47,024 nt of DNA from an uncultured Clostridium sp. GTDB taxonomy: Bacteria > Bacillota > Clostridia > TANB77 > CAG-508. Positions 17,702-28,238 of this stretch are shown piece after piece (within the stretch, counting starts at the first letter, position 1; each line of letters begins with the position of its first letter). The notes below the pieces were generated by a model. That model was not told where the DNA came from and ran no database searches. It saw nothing but the letters and a program-made list of their open reading frames with translations. The stretch is taken from NCBI GenBank assembly GCA_947365805.1, contig CANAZY010000010.1, positions 1 to 47,024 on the forward strand, in the 5' to 3' direction. The translations under genes were made by a program, and so were the position numbers.

Positions 17702-20064
17702 TAAGTTATCACCTCTTTTTCCATTTGTACTTCATAAATATTAAAATATTTTTGATAGAACTCATTCAATGTTAATCGATTAATATATTCCTTCTTATGT
17801 TCTTTATTATCTACTTTATATTCACTCATGTTAGCTTCATTGACTTGAGAATTTAAGATTTCTATTTTTTTATCATCTTTTCTATACAATTGTTTTGGAA
17901 TAAATACTTGTGTTTCCTCATTTATAGGAAGATACATTCCTTTATATGTTTCTTTTTCTTTCCCAGATAAGCTAATAAATATTGACATAGGACTACTCTT
18001 TTTTATTTTTTGTACATCTTTTATTTCAATTTTCTGCTCTAGTATATCTTCTTTAAGCTCATTTTGTTCTTCTTTTAAAGGTTCTTTTATGTTTTTAGCA
18101 CTTAAACCTAATATATTTTTATTGTTATTAAAGACTAATAAAGTCTTGTATTTACCATTATTAACATATTTCCTAGTCATTATATTTTTCATGTCGTCAG
18201 TATAAGCTAAAGCATATCGAATTGCTTCCATTGCACCTTCATTAACATACCTCGAAATTGCTTGTTCTTTAAATTCTTGTTTATATGACTTAGGAAATAA
18301 ATTTTTAAATTGATTACTATTGTTAGAAATAAATATTTCCTCAAACTCATCGGGATTGTTTTCAATATATTCTTTTATTGTATCATCAAAACTTTCATTA
18401 TATTGTTTGATTATTTGTTCTTTTTGTTCTATCGTTAATTTAATATCTATAATATTTCCTTTTGAATCAAATGATTGTGCATTATTTAATAAGTCATTCA
18501 ATATAAAGGCTTTATCTTTTTTAAAACTAATATAATCATCGCTTTTTAATATAAATTCTTTAACGTAAGCATTTATATTAAATGTCACTTCGTCATCTTT
18601 TAGGTATTGCTCATTGTTTAAACTCTCCTTGATTACACCCATAGTAAGATTATTTGACTCTACATATTTTAATAGAACGTAATTTTGATGCTTAATAGCA
18701 TACTCTTTTAATGTTCCTAAAATATAATGATAAAAAATTATATCTTTATATCTATCAACTCTATTTTCTAAATTAACCTCTGTAGGATTGATAATTTTTT
18801 CAATTTCTTCACTTTTATAATTTGTATTATTCATAATAAATTCCTTAAAAATCAAAGTATCTTTTGTGTCTTTTAACAGACCATCTTTCCATATTCTGTG
18901 ATATATCTCATATATGTTTTCCACAGTCAATATGTTATCTTTAACATATTTGTACTTTAGCAAAAAAGTAAATGCTGATATTTTAGTTTGATAGATATTT
19001 TCTCTTGTTAGATTTGCTATTTGCAAATCCCCAAAGTCTTTATAGTTTCCCAATTTACTTATATCAAGTACACTTACTTTCAAATTTTCTTTTAGCAATT
19101 CTGGAATAATTCTAATCATCGCATCTTTGCCAGGTCCATCATTATCTAAACAAAGCGTAATTTCACATTTCAATTTTTTAATTAAATCAATATGTTCCTT
19201 AGTTAATGCTGTTCCCATTGTTCCTACAACATTATCTATTTTCATTTGTTTTGCAGATATTACATCCATGTACCCTTCAACAATTATCAGTTCATCATTC
19301 CTAGCGTAAGATTTTGCTTTATGATAATTAAATAATAAGTTGCTTTTGTTAAATAGCTCTGTATTCATTGTATTAATGTATTTAGCCTTTGAGGAATTAT
19401 CTATTATCCTTCCACCAAAACCTATAGCTTTTCCATACTGGTCGAGAATAGGTATCATTATTCTATCACTAAATACATCTATATATTTTCCTTCATATTT
19501 CTTGGTAATTCCAACTTTTATCAAATCTTCTACTTTATACTTTTTTAATAATTGAGATGTTATACTATTAATACTATAATTAAAACCTATGTGAAAATCT
19601 TTTATAACTTCTGTAGATAAGTTTCTACTTTTTAAATAATTTAAGCATTTTATTGTTTCATTAGTACTAGTGTTAAGATTATTTTCACAAATAGTAATTG
19701 CATCTTTTAGTATATTATTTAATCTTAATTGTTCCTTTTGTTCTTCCGTTAATGGTTTATTATTTTTTTCTGGAATAACAATATTTAATCCTTGAATTTC
19801 AATAGCCTTTTGCATAGCTTCTCTCACTCCAATGGGATTATGGTTTATTTCATTTTCATACTTTTGTATAAAAGAAATGGCATTTCCTCCAACACTACAA
19901 GAAAAGCATTTTACAATTCCTCTATTGGGATGAATATTCATAGAAGGGTGATTATCTTTATGGAAAGGACAAATACATTTATTCTTGACTACTTTCAATC
20001 CATAATATTCTAATATGGTTTGGATATTAGAATTATTTAGTATCTCATCATACATATTACTCAT
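17701..20064 (-). CDS. DnaG-type DNA primase of the mobile element
   Basis: Makes RNA primers for DNA replication of the element. The N-terminus has a CHC2 zinc ribbon (C32, H35, C53, C56 in CPFH...KCFSC), then a helical linker and the Toprim catalytic core with LIIVEGYMDVISA and, further on, TLCLDNDGPGKDAM, which supply the metal-binding acidic residues. The protein is 787 residues, longer than chromosomal DnaG. The C-terminal half is low-complexity and charged and may bind element partners. The ATG lies behind GGAAGTGAT. It overlaps the 130-aa gene upstream by 4 bases and abuts the 428-aa gene downstream. Confidence 0.92.
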   Translation of the reverse strand: MSNMYDEILNNSNIQTILEYYGLKVVKNKCICPFHKDNHPSMNIHPNRGIVKCFSCSVGGNAISFIQKYENEINHNPIGVREAMQKAIEIQGLNIVIPEKNNKPLTEEQKEQLRLNNILKDAITICENNLNTSTNETIKCLNYLKSRNLSTEVIKDFHIGFNYSINSITSQLLKKYKVEDLIKVGITKKYEGKYIDVFSDRIMIPILDQYGKAIGFGGRIIDNSSKAKYINTMNTELFNKSNLLFNYHKAKSYARNDELIIVEGYMDVISAKQMKIDNVVGTMGTALTKEHIDLIKKLKCEITLCLDNDGPGKDAMIRIIPELLKENLKVSVLDISKLGNYKDFGDLQIANLTRENIYQTKISAFTFLLKYKYVKDNILTVENIYEIYHRIWKDGLLKDTKDTLIFKEFIMNNTNYKSEEIEKIINPTEVNLENRVDRYKDIIFYHYILGTLKEYAIKHQNYVLLKYVESNNLTMGVIKESLNNEQYLKDDEVTFNINAYVKEFILKSDDYISFKKDKAFILNDLLNNAQSFDSKGNIIDIKLTIEQKEQIIKQYNESFDDTIKEYIENNPDEFEEIFISNNSNQFKNLFPKSYKQEFKEQAISRYVNEGAMEAIRYALAYTDDMKNIMTRKYVNNGKYKTLLVFNNNKNILGLSAKNIKEPLKEEQNELKEDILEQKIEIKDVQKIKKSSPMSIFISLSGKEKETYKGMYLPINEETQVFIPKQLYRKDDKKIEILNSQVNEANMSEYKVDNKEHKKEYINRLTLNEFYQKYFNIYEVQMEKEVIT

Positions 20065-20453
20065 ATATCTATCACTTCCAAGTCAAGAAAGGTTTTTATA
20101 TGGTATTCTAATAATGAATCATCTTTATTACTGATAAACAATAAAAATACTTCTTTTATTGTTGGATTAAAAATAGTAGCAATAATAGATGCATCTTTTC
20201 TCAAAAGCTGTACTAATTCATAAATTTGTTGTGTAGAATATTTATCTTTTACATTGAATGTAATATATTTTAATACATTAAAAGATTTTTGTATTTTTTT
20301 AGCAACAGTAACTATTTCTCTTGTAATAATGGTATCTTTTTTTAGTTCTTCAAAGTATATATCATCAAAAATCAAATAATATGCACCCTGTTGGTTTTTT
20401 TCAGTTAATAACATTGTTAATTCTTCAAAATTATATATAATATTAGACTGTAT
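20061..20453 (-). CDS. Unknown 130-aa protein with a likely ATA start
   Basis: Not recognised. The first ATG is at 20414, but it has no ribosome site. A perfect AGGAGG at 20461-20466 stands exactly 7 bases before an in-frame ATA at 20453, and the 13 codons between ATA and that ATG are open (IQSNIIYNFEELT). This makes ATA 20453 the most natural start. The protein is a small alpha/beta type (YYLIFDDIYFEELKKDTIIT, ASIIATIFNPTIKEVFLLFIS). It overlaps the primase gene by 4 bases, which suggests a replication-related role. Confidence 0.7.
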   Translation of the reverse strand: MQSNIIYNFEELTMLLTEKNQQGAYYLIFDDIYFEELKKDTIITREIVTVAKKIQKSFNVLKYITFNVKDKYSTQQIYELVQLLRKDASIIATIFNPTIKEVFLLFISNKDDSLLEYHIKTFLDLEVIDI

Positions 20454-20474
20454 ATTTTTCCCTCCTTTTATGGG

Positions 20475-20504
20475 AAAGAGTAGGAAATATATATCCTACT
20501 CTTT
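20475..20504 (-). terminator. Hairpin at the end of the SpaA-like gene
   Basis: 11-bp perfect stem AAAGAGTAGGA / TCCTACTCTTT that overlaps the stop codon of the adhesin gene. On the minus strand no long T-run follows, so it may be a weak terminator or an RNA-processing hairpin. Confidence 0.5.
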
Positions 20505-23500
20505 ATTTTGTCCTTTTTTATTCTTTCTTTTTAGAATTACGATACCTGTTATGCTACCTACTAAGGAAATAGCAAGTAATGTGTACAACATATTATAATT
20601 CATTTCATTACCAGTTTGAATTACTGGAAGTGGTACAATAGGCATGTCTTGCATTGTAATTTTCTTCCCATCTCCTGCAATAAAACTGATTTCTTCTGCT
20701 TGGGTATATCCATAAGGACATGTAATTTCTCTCATTATATAGCTTTTTCCTTCTTCGAGATATTCTATTTTATGAGGTTCAGTAGTTGATACCCATTCTT
20801 CTATAACTTCATTTGTTTCAGAATCAATAATCTGAATTGTTGCCCCGGGCAATTCATTTGTTCCTGTCTCATCGACTTTTGAGAATTCCATTTGGGTTGG
20901 TTTATTTTCTACATTGATTTCTAGTAAATCGCCATCTACTTTTATTTCTGCTTTATAAATACGATTATTGATTGTATATCCTGATACTTGCGTATATTCT
21001 TGGATATAGTAAGTTCCTAATTCGAGTTGCTCAAATACAACACTTGATTCTTTATCGGTTTTGGCAATTGTGATTATTTCTTCCATATTTGCTTGCTTAG
21101 AAATGGCAAATTCGACATTCTCTAATTTTTTATCTTTATCAAATGCATCATATTTCACAATTTTAATAGAACCTCTAGCTAATTTATTGTCAATAATACC
21201 ATTTTCATTAATTTGAATAGTATATGTAGATACATTTTCTCCATGATAGCGAACTTCGAAATCATATTCCACATTATTATCTAACAAATATTGAGCATTT
21301 GTTGACAATTCCTTAATAAAATATTTGCCTTCTGGTAAATCTGGAATATTAATCAATTTTCCCTCTTTAGTAATTCCAGATAAGGTAACCATAGAATCTT
21401 TGGTAATTGCAATATTTCCCCAATAATCATAGATGTCATCTCTTGCAAAAATACCAAAAACAACATCTTTATATGCTTCTTCATTTATAAAGATTTCTTG
21501 CTCTTCTAATACTTTTGTTAAATCAATATTTATATTTGGTCTATTATTTTTTAATGTAGATTCAACAACTTGCACTTCTGTTGATTGATTGTCAGCAATT
21601 TCAAAATAGTGTTTATTAGTATCTACTAAGTATCCATATGGCACACTAGTCTCCAAATAATAGTATTTTCCTACTGGAAGTTCTGTGCTTATTACCGTGT
21701 TTAAATCACTTTTTAAAGTTTCTATTTTTTCATCTTTTGTATAGTATACTGTATTTCCAATTCGAATTTCTTCATTTGCATAAATCGTGATTTCCGATTC
21801 TAGTAAATTGGATTTTTGCCATGCAGGTACAGAAAGTTCACCATATTCTGTATTTATTTTTGCAACTGACATGAAGATTTCTCCTACTTTATTCCAGTGC
21901 AATCTACCAAGAACAAGTTCATCTTCCATTTTAATTTTTTGTATCTCACTCGTATCTTCTACTATGAAATCAATATCCTGTGCTATTGCAAAACCACGTG
22001 GACTAATCACTTCTCTCAATGTAAATATTTTACCAGCCTCAAGCCCTTCTATCGTATGAGGTTTAAGAGTGCCATCTTCATTTTTTCCATCTTGTCCGGA
22101 AATCCAATTATCAATGATTTTATCTTCATTGCCTTTTTCGAAAACAATTAAGTGCGCTCCAGCAATTTCAGAACCGTCCGTAATATCTTGCTTTGACACT
22201 TCCATTTTAATAATTTCATTTTTAAATTCATATGAAAGGTCTATTGTAGGAATGTCCTGCCCTTGATAGGTTGCATTGACTTCTATAATTTCATTAGAAG
22301 TTGCATATCCTTTTGGAGATGTTTCCTCTTTTATTTCAAATCGATTTAATGGAAGGTCTGATGAAAAATGAGCATTTCCATTTTCATCGCTTTCTGCTAT
22401 TTCAATTAATGTTCCAGCATTAACAATAACCTCATTACGATAGTTTAAAATATCTTCACTTGCATAAATTCCAAATTTAGCTCCAGATAATTTAATATCT
22501 TCGTTAGCATCTTTCTTGATTACATTTAGATTAACTTTTTGTCTATTATTTGTGAAAGAGGTATTATCAAATACTATTTCAGTGTTTTGGTCTTTATATT
22601 CTAATAAAACCTCTTTTGTTTCATTACTTAACACAAAAGATTCTGGTGCCAACATTTCCTTTACATAATACCTACCCAAAGGAACTTCCTTCGATACCCC
22701 TTTTCCGCTCCTCTGTAGTGACTATTGTATCTACTACACTGTCTTTTTCGTAAATAATTGTTCCATCATGGCAAGGATCGAATATATCTTCTTTTGCATA
22801 AACTTGATATGTAGCATTAGGTAAACCTTTTTCTTCGTATACAAATTTACCATCATAATCAACTAATACTTCTCCACGCTTTTCTACAGATATTTTTCCT
22901 TTGACAGAAATATCATTTTGTACAACCGTTATGACCGGTGTATTTCCATCTGGTAAGGTTTTATATGCAACATTAGATGCAATTTCAAATTGTAGCGGTG
23001 TATTTGCTATTAAATAGCCATATGGACTTGAAATTTCCTCTAATTCGTATTTTCCTACAGGTAGCGATTTTCCGAAGCATAACAGTACCATCTTCGGTTG
23101 TTTGCCAAGAATCGACATAGTGAGGTAATGGAGACCAATCCCAATATCCGAAATATTCATTTGTTTCAATATTTTTTATCTTAAATTTTGCACCACTAAT
23201 CTGTACTGTTTTTTGTGTTTCTGCATCTTTCTTAATTATTGATAAAACTGCTTTGAAAGAGGTATCATTAAAAATTCGCCATGTTTGAGGTTCTTCACTA
23301 TCTTCGGAAATAGTTACTTTAAAATCTGGTACTTTGTACTTATTATCCGGTATCCTTGTCTCCCTTACCACATATGTACCGTAAGGGATTCTATCACTTT
23401 TGGCATATCCTCGTTCGTCGGTTATTAATATAGCCGATTCTTCTCCATTAGCATTTTTAGCAATAGGCGCTTCTTCCCATGAGCCATATTGGTCTATATC

Positions 23501-25982
23501 TTTTTGAGATTTAATTGTAAATTCTGCACCTTTTAGTGTATCTGCTTCACCTGCTTCATCACTTGATACTTTTATAATTTCAAATGCTTGTGATATTACT
23601 CTTTCTTCTACGGTTACATCTTTTGTGATAATTTCTATATTTTGATTTTCATACGTTAAATCAAAATCATATTCCTTTTCATCTAATGTATATCCATTAC
23701 TTGGGTTTGATTCCTTTAGATAGTAATTTCCGTAAATATAACATGCCTAAAGTTGAATTTGCTTTCTCATCGGTAATTAATTCGCCAACTTTTTGATTTT
23801 TATCATAAAGTACACTTCCATCTGCTGGGTCAAGAATTGGATTTCTAGCATATAAACCATAAGTAGCTTTCTCAAGAGTTGCTTCTCCTTGTGCATTTTT
23901 TCCAGTTATTGTATCTATTTTACTTATATTTACTTGTCCTACTACTCGTTTATTATAAATGTTAAGTTCATATACTTTTTCATTTTCATGAACATCTATG
24001 CCTTGTATTTCAGTTGTTATAATATAATTATATGGTGCCTGTGATTCCCTTATTTCGTAATGTGCATATGGAAGTAATCCAGACTTTGCCACCCCTTCCG
24101 AATTGGTTGTTATTGTGGCAATAACATTACCATTAAATAAAATTTCAAATTTTGCACCTTCACGTTTTATTATTTTTCCAGTATCCTTATCTCTTTTTAC
24201 AACTTGAATATACCCTTTTTTTACTTGTTCCATTGAATTTACATTCTGAATCTCTAATTCTTTGGATGTAGAGTTAGAAGTTAATGTTACTATATGAGGA
24301 TTGTCACCTAAATAACCTCTTGGACTAGAGATTTCTTCTACTCGAAAATTTCCCATTGGTAAATTAGACCATGTAATATTAAAATTATTATCCACAGTTT
24401 TAGCACCAATATCTCCCCAAGTTCCTGTTCCTACTGTCTTTCTTGAAATAACTTCATCTTTTCTATATAAGATACTTCCATCTGCCGGATCAAGAATATC
24501 TTCATTGGCTTTTAATACATATTGAGCTCCCGCCAAAGAAGCATCACCTTGTGCTTTTTTTCCTGTTTCACTATCTAATTTGCTTAAATTAATTTGCCCT
24601 AAAACAGGTTGATTTTTAAAGTCGACTTCATTAATTCCATTATTTTCTCTAACTTGTACATTTACTGTACTAGGCGATAATACATAATTTGAAGCAGCTG
24701 TCTTTTCCCTTATTACATAATTTCCGTAATCAGTAAGTTCTGTCTTTGCAACCCCATTTTTATTAGTTTTTATTGTTGAAACAAGATTTCCATTGTTTAG
24801 AATTTCAAATTCAATTCCTTCTTTTTGTATTATCTTACCAGTTTTTTGGTCTTTTTTGGTAATTTGTATATATCCTTGCTTCCAATTATTTGTAAAATTT
24901 GCCTCTGATGTATTCCCTGCTTCAATTGTTATGTTTTTTATAGTATTATCTAATACAAGATGGTCGGGAGTTGATACCTCTTGATAGTAAATTGTTCCGA
25001 GGTCTTAAATTCTCTGCTAAAAAGCTACCATCCGTTTTAGTTTTAAAAGTACCAATTGGATTGCTCATATCTGAATTATAAGAGATTCTAAAAGAAGCAT
25101 TTTCAACTGCGACACCTTTATTATCATATTTAGTTAGTTTAAAATCTCCTAATTTTAGCCATTCTACTGTCAATGAGGTAGTTTCTGATGGGTCGTAAAC
25201 CATATCTAAATATCCAATCGATTGATAATTAGCATTTCCAGTAATACCAATGATAGGTTGGTAAGCAAAACCTTGTGATTGTTCTCCTGTATACCATGTA
25301 CCTAAATTAGCCGTAAGAGGTGCTTCTAAATGAAATCTAGTTTGACCGTATATTGTTATATTGCCACCTGTTTGTCTAGTATTTTGTGTTTCATTTACAA
25401 AAGTCACTTCACTTGGCAAGTTAATATTTACACTGCCTGTAGTCATTCCACTACTTAACTCAATTGTCTCTGTTCTTTGAATATTTCCCTCTTTATAAGC
25501 ACTAACATTATTTTTAGAAAATCTTACCTTGTAATTTGGCACAGATTTTGTACTTAGAAAATCAATAAAATTTTGTGCAATTGTTCGAATATGGTCTCCG
25601 TTATAGTAATGGGATAATGTTAATGAAGTTACAACAATTCCTTGTTCTCTACTTTCAAAACCTTCCCATTGCCCTGGGCCACCCCAACCGATAGTACAAT
25701 GCCTTTCTTACATTTTCATCATAATAAATATTAGTTGTTAACCCCATACCAGTTGATGGAGTAGTTTTTGGGTGCTGCATACAAAATGCTTGCCTTCCAG
25801 CTACTGTAAAATCTCCGGCAAGTCGAGCCTCCATATGTTATTTTCCCATTGTTAGTAACTTCATAATACTGTGGTTCATCTGTTGTTAATGTTGCCAACA
25901 CTGGACTTACTAAGTTAAAAATTGTTATGAATATAATACATATTGTTAAAATTAACGAATATCTTTTATGAATTCTATTCAT
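20496..25982 (-). CDS. Giant SpaA/Cna-B repeat adhesin with six +1 sites
   Basis: A sortase-anchored surface protein of 1826 residues once six CGGN sites are read with the C skipped: 25814-25817, 25687-25690, 24996-24999, 23729-23732, 23071-23074 and 22704-22707. The joins give STC-GDFTVAGRQAFCMQHP, ALYY-GWGGPGQWEGF, NLRP-GTIYYQEVSTP, MLYL-GNYYLKESNPS, GTVML-GKSLPVGKYEL and TTEE-GKGVSKEVPLG, all typical SpaA phrases. It has a signal peptide (LILTICIIFITIFNLVSPVLA) and an N-terminal domain with AFCMQHP that resembles thioester adhesin domains. A long series of Cna-B/SpaA domains (LPxGKYxxxE) follows, then a C-terminal PVIQTGNE sorting signal, membrane helix and KRKNKKGQNKE tail. It is probably fixed to the wall by the sortase at 27188-27916. 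Without recoding it would be called six or more pseudogene fragments. Confidence 0.92.
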
Positions 25983-26008
25983 GCTTTCCTCCTTTTATAT
26001 AACAAAAA

Positions 26009-26030
26009 AGAAGTTAGTATAATAACTTCT
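26009..26030 (-). terminator. Terminator upstream of the adhesin gene
   Basis: Stem AGAAGTTA / TAACTTCT with a 6-base loop, followed on the minus strand by TTTTTTG. It ends the 26075-26917 transcript before the adhesin gene. Confidence 0.75.
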
Positions 26031-26074
26031 TTTCATTTTTTTATTTAGTTTTTTCACAGAATAGTAGTTTATTA

Positions 26075-26917
26075 CTACCATCCTTCTGGTAATTCTACCG
26101 TATAGCCTCCTATTGCATATCCACCATCAAGTTGTACACGTGAATCTGGATTAGCAGGGATTTTTATGCTTTTAGAACTACCTGTATTTTCTTTTTGTGT
26201 AGAAGAATTGTTTGATGATGCATTATTTGTAGTTTCTTTTGATGATGATTTCTTTTTGCTTGATGAAGTAGATGTATTTTTTGATGACTCACTCTCTTTG
26301 GAAAGTGTTTCATTATCAATTTTTGGTTTTTCTATAATTTTAATTTTAAATTTTTCTTCTGCCTTATTTCCCCATTCATCTTCACAATTTGCTACTGCTT
26401 CGTATTCTCCAACTTCATTTGCATTTACGTTCATTAAATCAAATTTCAATTCGTTTGTTTCTGATAAGTCTTCTACTGTGAATAAATGCTCATAATTGTT
26501 TTTAAAATCATCTGTCGATAATTTACCTTCTTCTATTTCAATAGGACTTTGTGGTATTTTAATTTGTGGACAAGTGGTATCCTTAACTATTACTATTGCT
26601 ATTGCTTTATGATGTATATAATTTAAAATAACTTCATATTCTCCAACAGGATATTGATTTTTTTCATCTCTACTATTAGTATTAACATTCACTTTCGTTT
26701 TAGTTATAATTTCTTTTTTTACTTGTTCACTAAGATAATCTGATGGATTAACAGAAATTTCATTACCATATTCAACTATAAAACTGTCTTGACTTACTAA
26801 TAACGGATTCTTTGCTATAGTATAAATAATCCATGCAATCATACTAATAAGTATTAAAACAATAAGAATTGTAATTATTTTTAGTGCTTTCTTTTTTCTA
26901 CTAACATCTTTTCCCAT
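26075..26917 (-). CDS. Membrane-anchored extracellular protein, 280 aa
   Basis: Not recognised by name. A short basic N-terminus (GKDVSRKKKALK) precedes one transmembrane helix (ITILIVLILISMIAWIIYTIA, residues about 13-33), so the rest lies outside the cell. Residues 45-190 look like two Ig-like or DUF5011-like beta domains (YPVGEYEVILNYIHHKAIA, ANEVGEYEAVANCEDEWGN). A Ser/Thr/Asn/Lys-rich linker follows from about 205 to 250, and then a conserved-looking end, PANPDSRVQLDGGYAIGGY. It lies between the adhesin and sortase genes and probably works at the surface with them. Confidence 0.75.
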   Translation of the reverse strand: MGKDVSRKKKALKIITILIVLILISMIAWIIYTIAKNPLLVSQDSFIVEYGNEISVNPSDYLSEQVKKEIITKTKVNVNTNSRDEKNQYPVGEYEVILNYIHHKAIAIVIVKDTTCPQIKIPQSPIEIEEGKLSTDDFKNNYEHLFTVEDLSETNELKFDLMNVNANEVGEYEAVANCEDEWGNKAEEKFKIKIIEKPKIDNETLSKESESSKNTSTSSSKKKSSSKETTNNASSNNSSTQKENTGSSKSIKIPANPDSRVQLDGGYAIGGYTVELPEGW

Positions 26918-26938
26918 CTCATATTCCCCCTACATAAC

Positions 26939-27124
26939 TCATAGATTTTCTATAAGTTCTTTGCTATTTTCTTCTAGCTTTTCGTAATTCTTCTTACATA
27001 AGTATAATTTTTTTAATTTTACATCTATTTCATCAATTTCGCCTTGTAATTTTGAAATTGATGTAAGTTTCAATTGTTTCTTTTGTTCTAGTTGTTTAAT
27101 TTTTGATAAAATCTTCTTTACCAT
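26939..27124 (-). CDS. 61-aa coiled-coil protein
   Basis: Not recognised. It starts MVKKILSKIKQLEQKKQLKL behind AGGAGGAATC. Nearly the whole chain has Leu/Ile heptad spacing (KLQGEIDEIDVKLKKLY), so it should form a small coiled coil. It sits 22 bases from the 280-aa gene and downstream of the sortase gene, in the same direction. Confidence 0.7.
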   Translation of the reverse strand: MVKKILSKIKQLEQKKQLKLTSISKLQGEIDEIDVKLKKLYLCKKNYEKLEENSKELIENL

Positions 27125-27187
27125 GATTCCTCCTCATATTTATAATAACATAAATCTATTTTCTTGTCAGCCCTTTCCACAATTTAC

Positions 27188-27916
27188 TCACTTTATGGGG
27201 ATAACATCAGCTATTATATAATACCTTTGTTCAGTAGGTCGTGTTTTTGCATTTATATAGGAGCATGTAGATAATTTTAATAGTTTATTGGAATTAGTTA
27301 CATTATTAGTAGAATATACACTTGAGTTTCTATAATAATTAACTCTTTCATTAAAATTTAGGTATTCAATATTGCTGTTTTCAGTTTTAATATTAGTAGA
27401 ATATGCACTAAAAATAGTTCCTTTATAATTGCACGTAGGGGTATATATTGTTAAATTGAGATGAGAATAAAAAAAATCTTCATTTAGGTATTTGCTTAAA
27501 GTAGAGAACATACTCCCATTTTTAGTATTATGCCCATAAAGGGTGGTTTCCTTATTCTCAAAAGGTTTATCGTCTATTGTAAATATTGAACCATTATTGT
27601 TATATTTCTTATTATATGAATGTTTAAGATAAAATAAATCATTATGCTTTAATACGGGGTAATTAATGTTAGTATCTTCAATTTCTATCCAAGCAATTAT
27701 ATCTTCATTAATGGATTTTAGATATTCCCAATCAATAATCTTTTCGTTTGATTGTTCAATTTCTTCGACAGCTTCTTCAATTAAATTTGCATTAGACTTA
27801 TCATTTTCTTTTGCTACTTGAATATCTTTAAATAGTATGTAAAATAATATACAAAATACTACTATAAACATAATAGTTAATATTGCTACAAAACTTTTAT
27901 TATATTTCATAGTCAT
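27188..27916 (-). CDS. srtB: Class B sortase
   Basis: A membrane-bound transpeptidase that cleaves a sorting signal and links the protein to the cell wall or builds pili. An N-terminal transmembrane helix (AILTIMFIVVFCILFYILF) leads to the catalytic domain. The class B signature is present: INYPVLKHNDLFYLKHSYN, catalytic His in TLYGHNTKNGSMFSTL, catalytic Cys in LLKLSTCSY, and the Arg near TRPTEQRYYIIA. The length of 242 residues is normal. The likely substrates are the SpaA-like adhesin (signal around PVIQTGNE) and perhaps the chromosomal surface protein at 35255-39698 (signal AIKTGE). It overlaps the end of the 98-aa gene upstream. Confidence 0.9.
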   Translation of the reverse strand: MTMKYNKSFVAILTIMFIVVFCILFYILFKDIQVAKENDKSNANLIEEAVEEIEQSNEKIIDWEYLKSINEDIIAWIEIEDTNINYPVLKHNDLFYLKHSYNKKYNNNGSIFTIDDKPFENKETTLYGHNTKNGSMFSTLSKYLNEDFFYSHLNLTIYTPTCNYKGTIFSAYSTNIKTENSNIEYLNFNERVNYYRNSSVYSTNNVTNSNKLLKLSTCSYINAKTRPTEQRYYIIADVIPIK

Positions 27917-28196
27917 CTTTCTCTTCTTGTAATATTATTTCATCATAAGTATCATCATCTTCTAAGTATACCGAGATGCAATCTTCTATTGCTCTTCCAC
28001 GTAAATGTCTTTCATATGAGGTATCATCTTCATATATACAATACTCTGTTGAATCTTTGAATTCTTTTTTTAATGTTTCAATTTCTCTCTTTAAGTATTT
28101 TAAAGCATTATCATGGTTTAAAAACGTTTTTATTATTACACAGCTATCTCCTGTATTAGCATAAACGCTCAAATATACTACTTTATAAATTTTCAT
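27900..28196 (-). CDS. Unknown acidic 98-aa protein
   Basis: Not recognised. The start is ATG 28196 behind AAAGGAGTT. The reading is MKIYKVVYLSVYANTGDSCV, then a helix rich in Lys/Glu, then a very acidic C-terminus (SVYLEDDDTYDEIILQEEK). It overlaps the sortase gene by 17 bases, so it is in the same operon. Confidence 0.7.
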   Translation of the reverse strand: MKIYKVVYLSVYANTGDSCVIIKTFLNHDNALKYLKREIETLKKEFKDSTEYCIYEDDTSYERHLRGRAIEDCISVYLEDDDTYDEIILQEEKDDYEI

Positions 28197-28238
28197 AAGC
28201 AACTCCTTTTTAGTTTTTAATTATATAAACAATTGCCA

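Noticed and set aside
8315..25982. Interpretation of the broken transfer and adhesin genes as pseudogenes of a decaying element
   Set aside because: All breaks in these genes are at CGG with the same +1 correction, no other indels or nonsense codons occur, and the corrected lengths and motifs are normal. Random decay would not hit one tetranucleotide 15 times.
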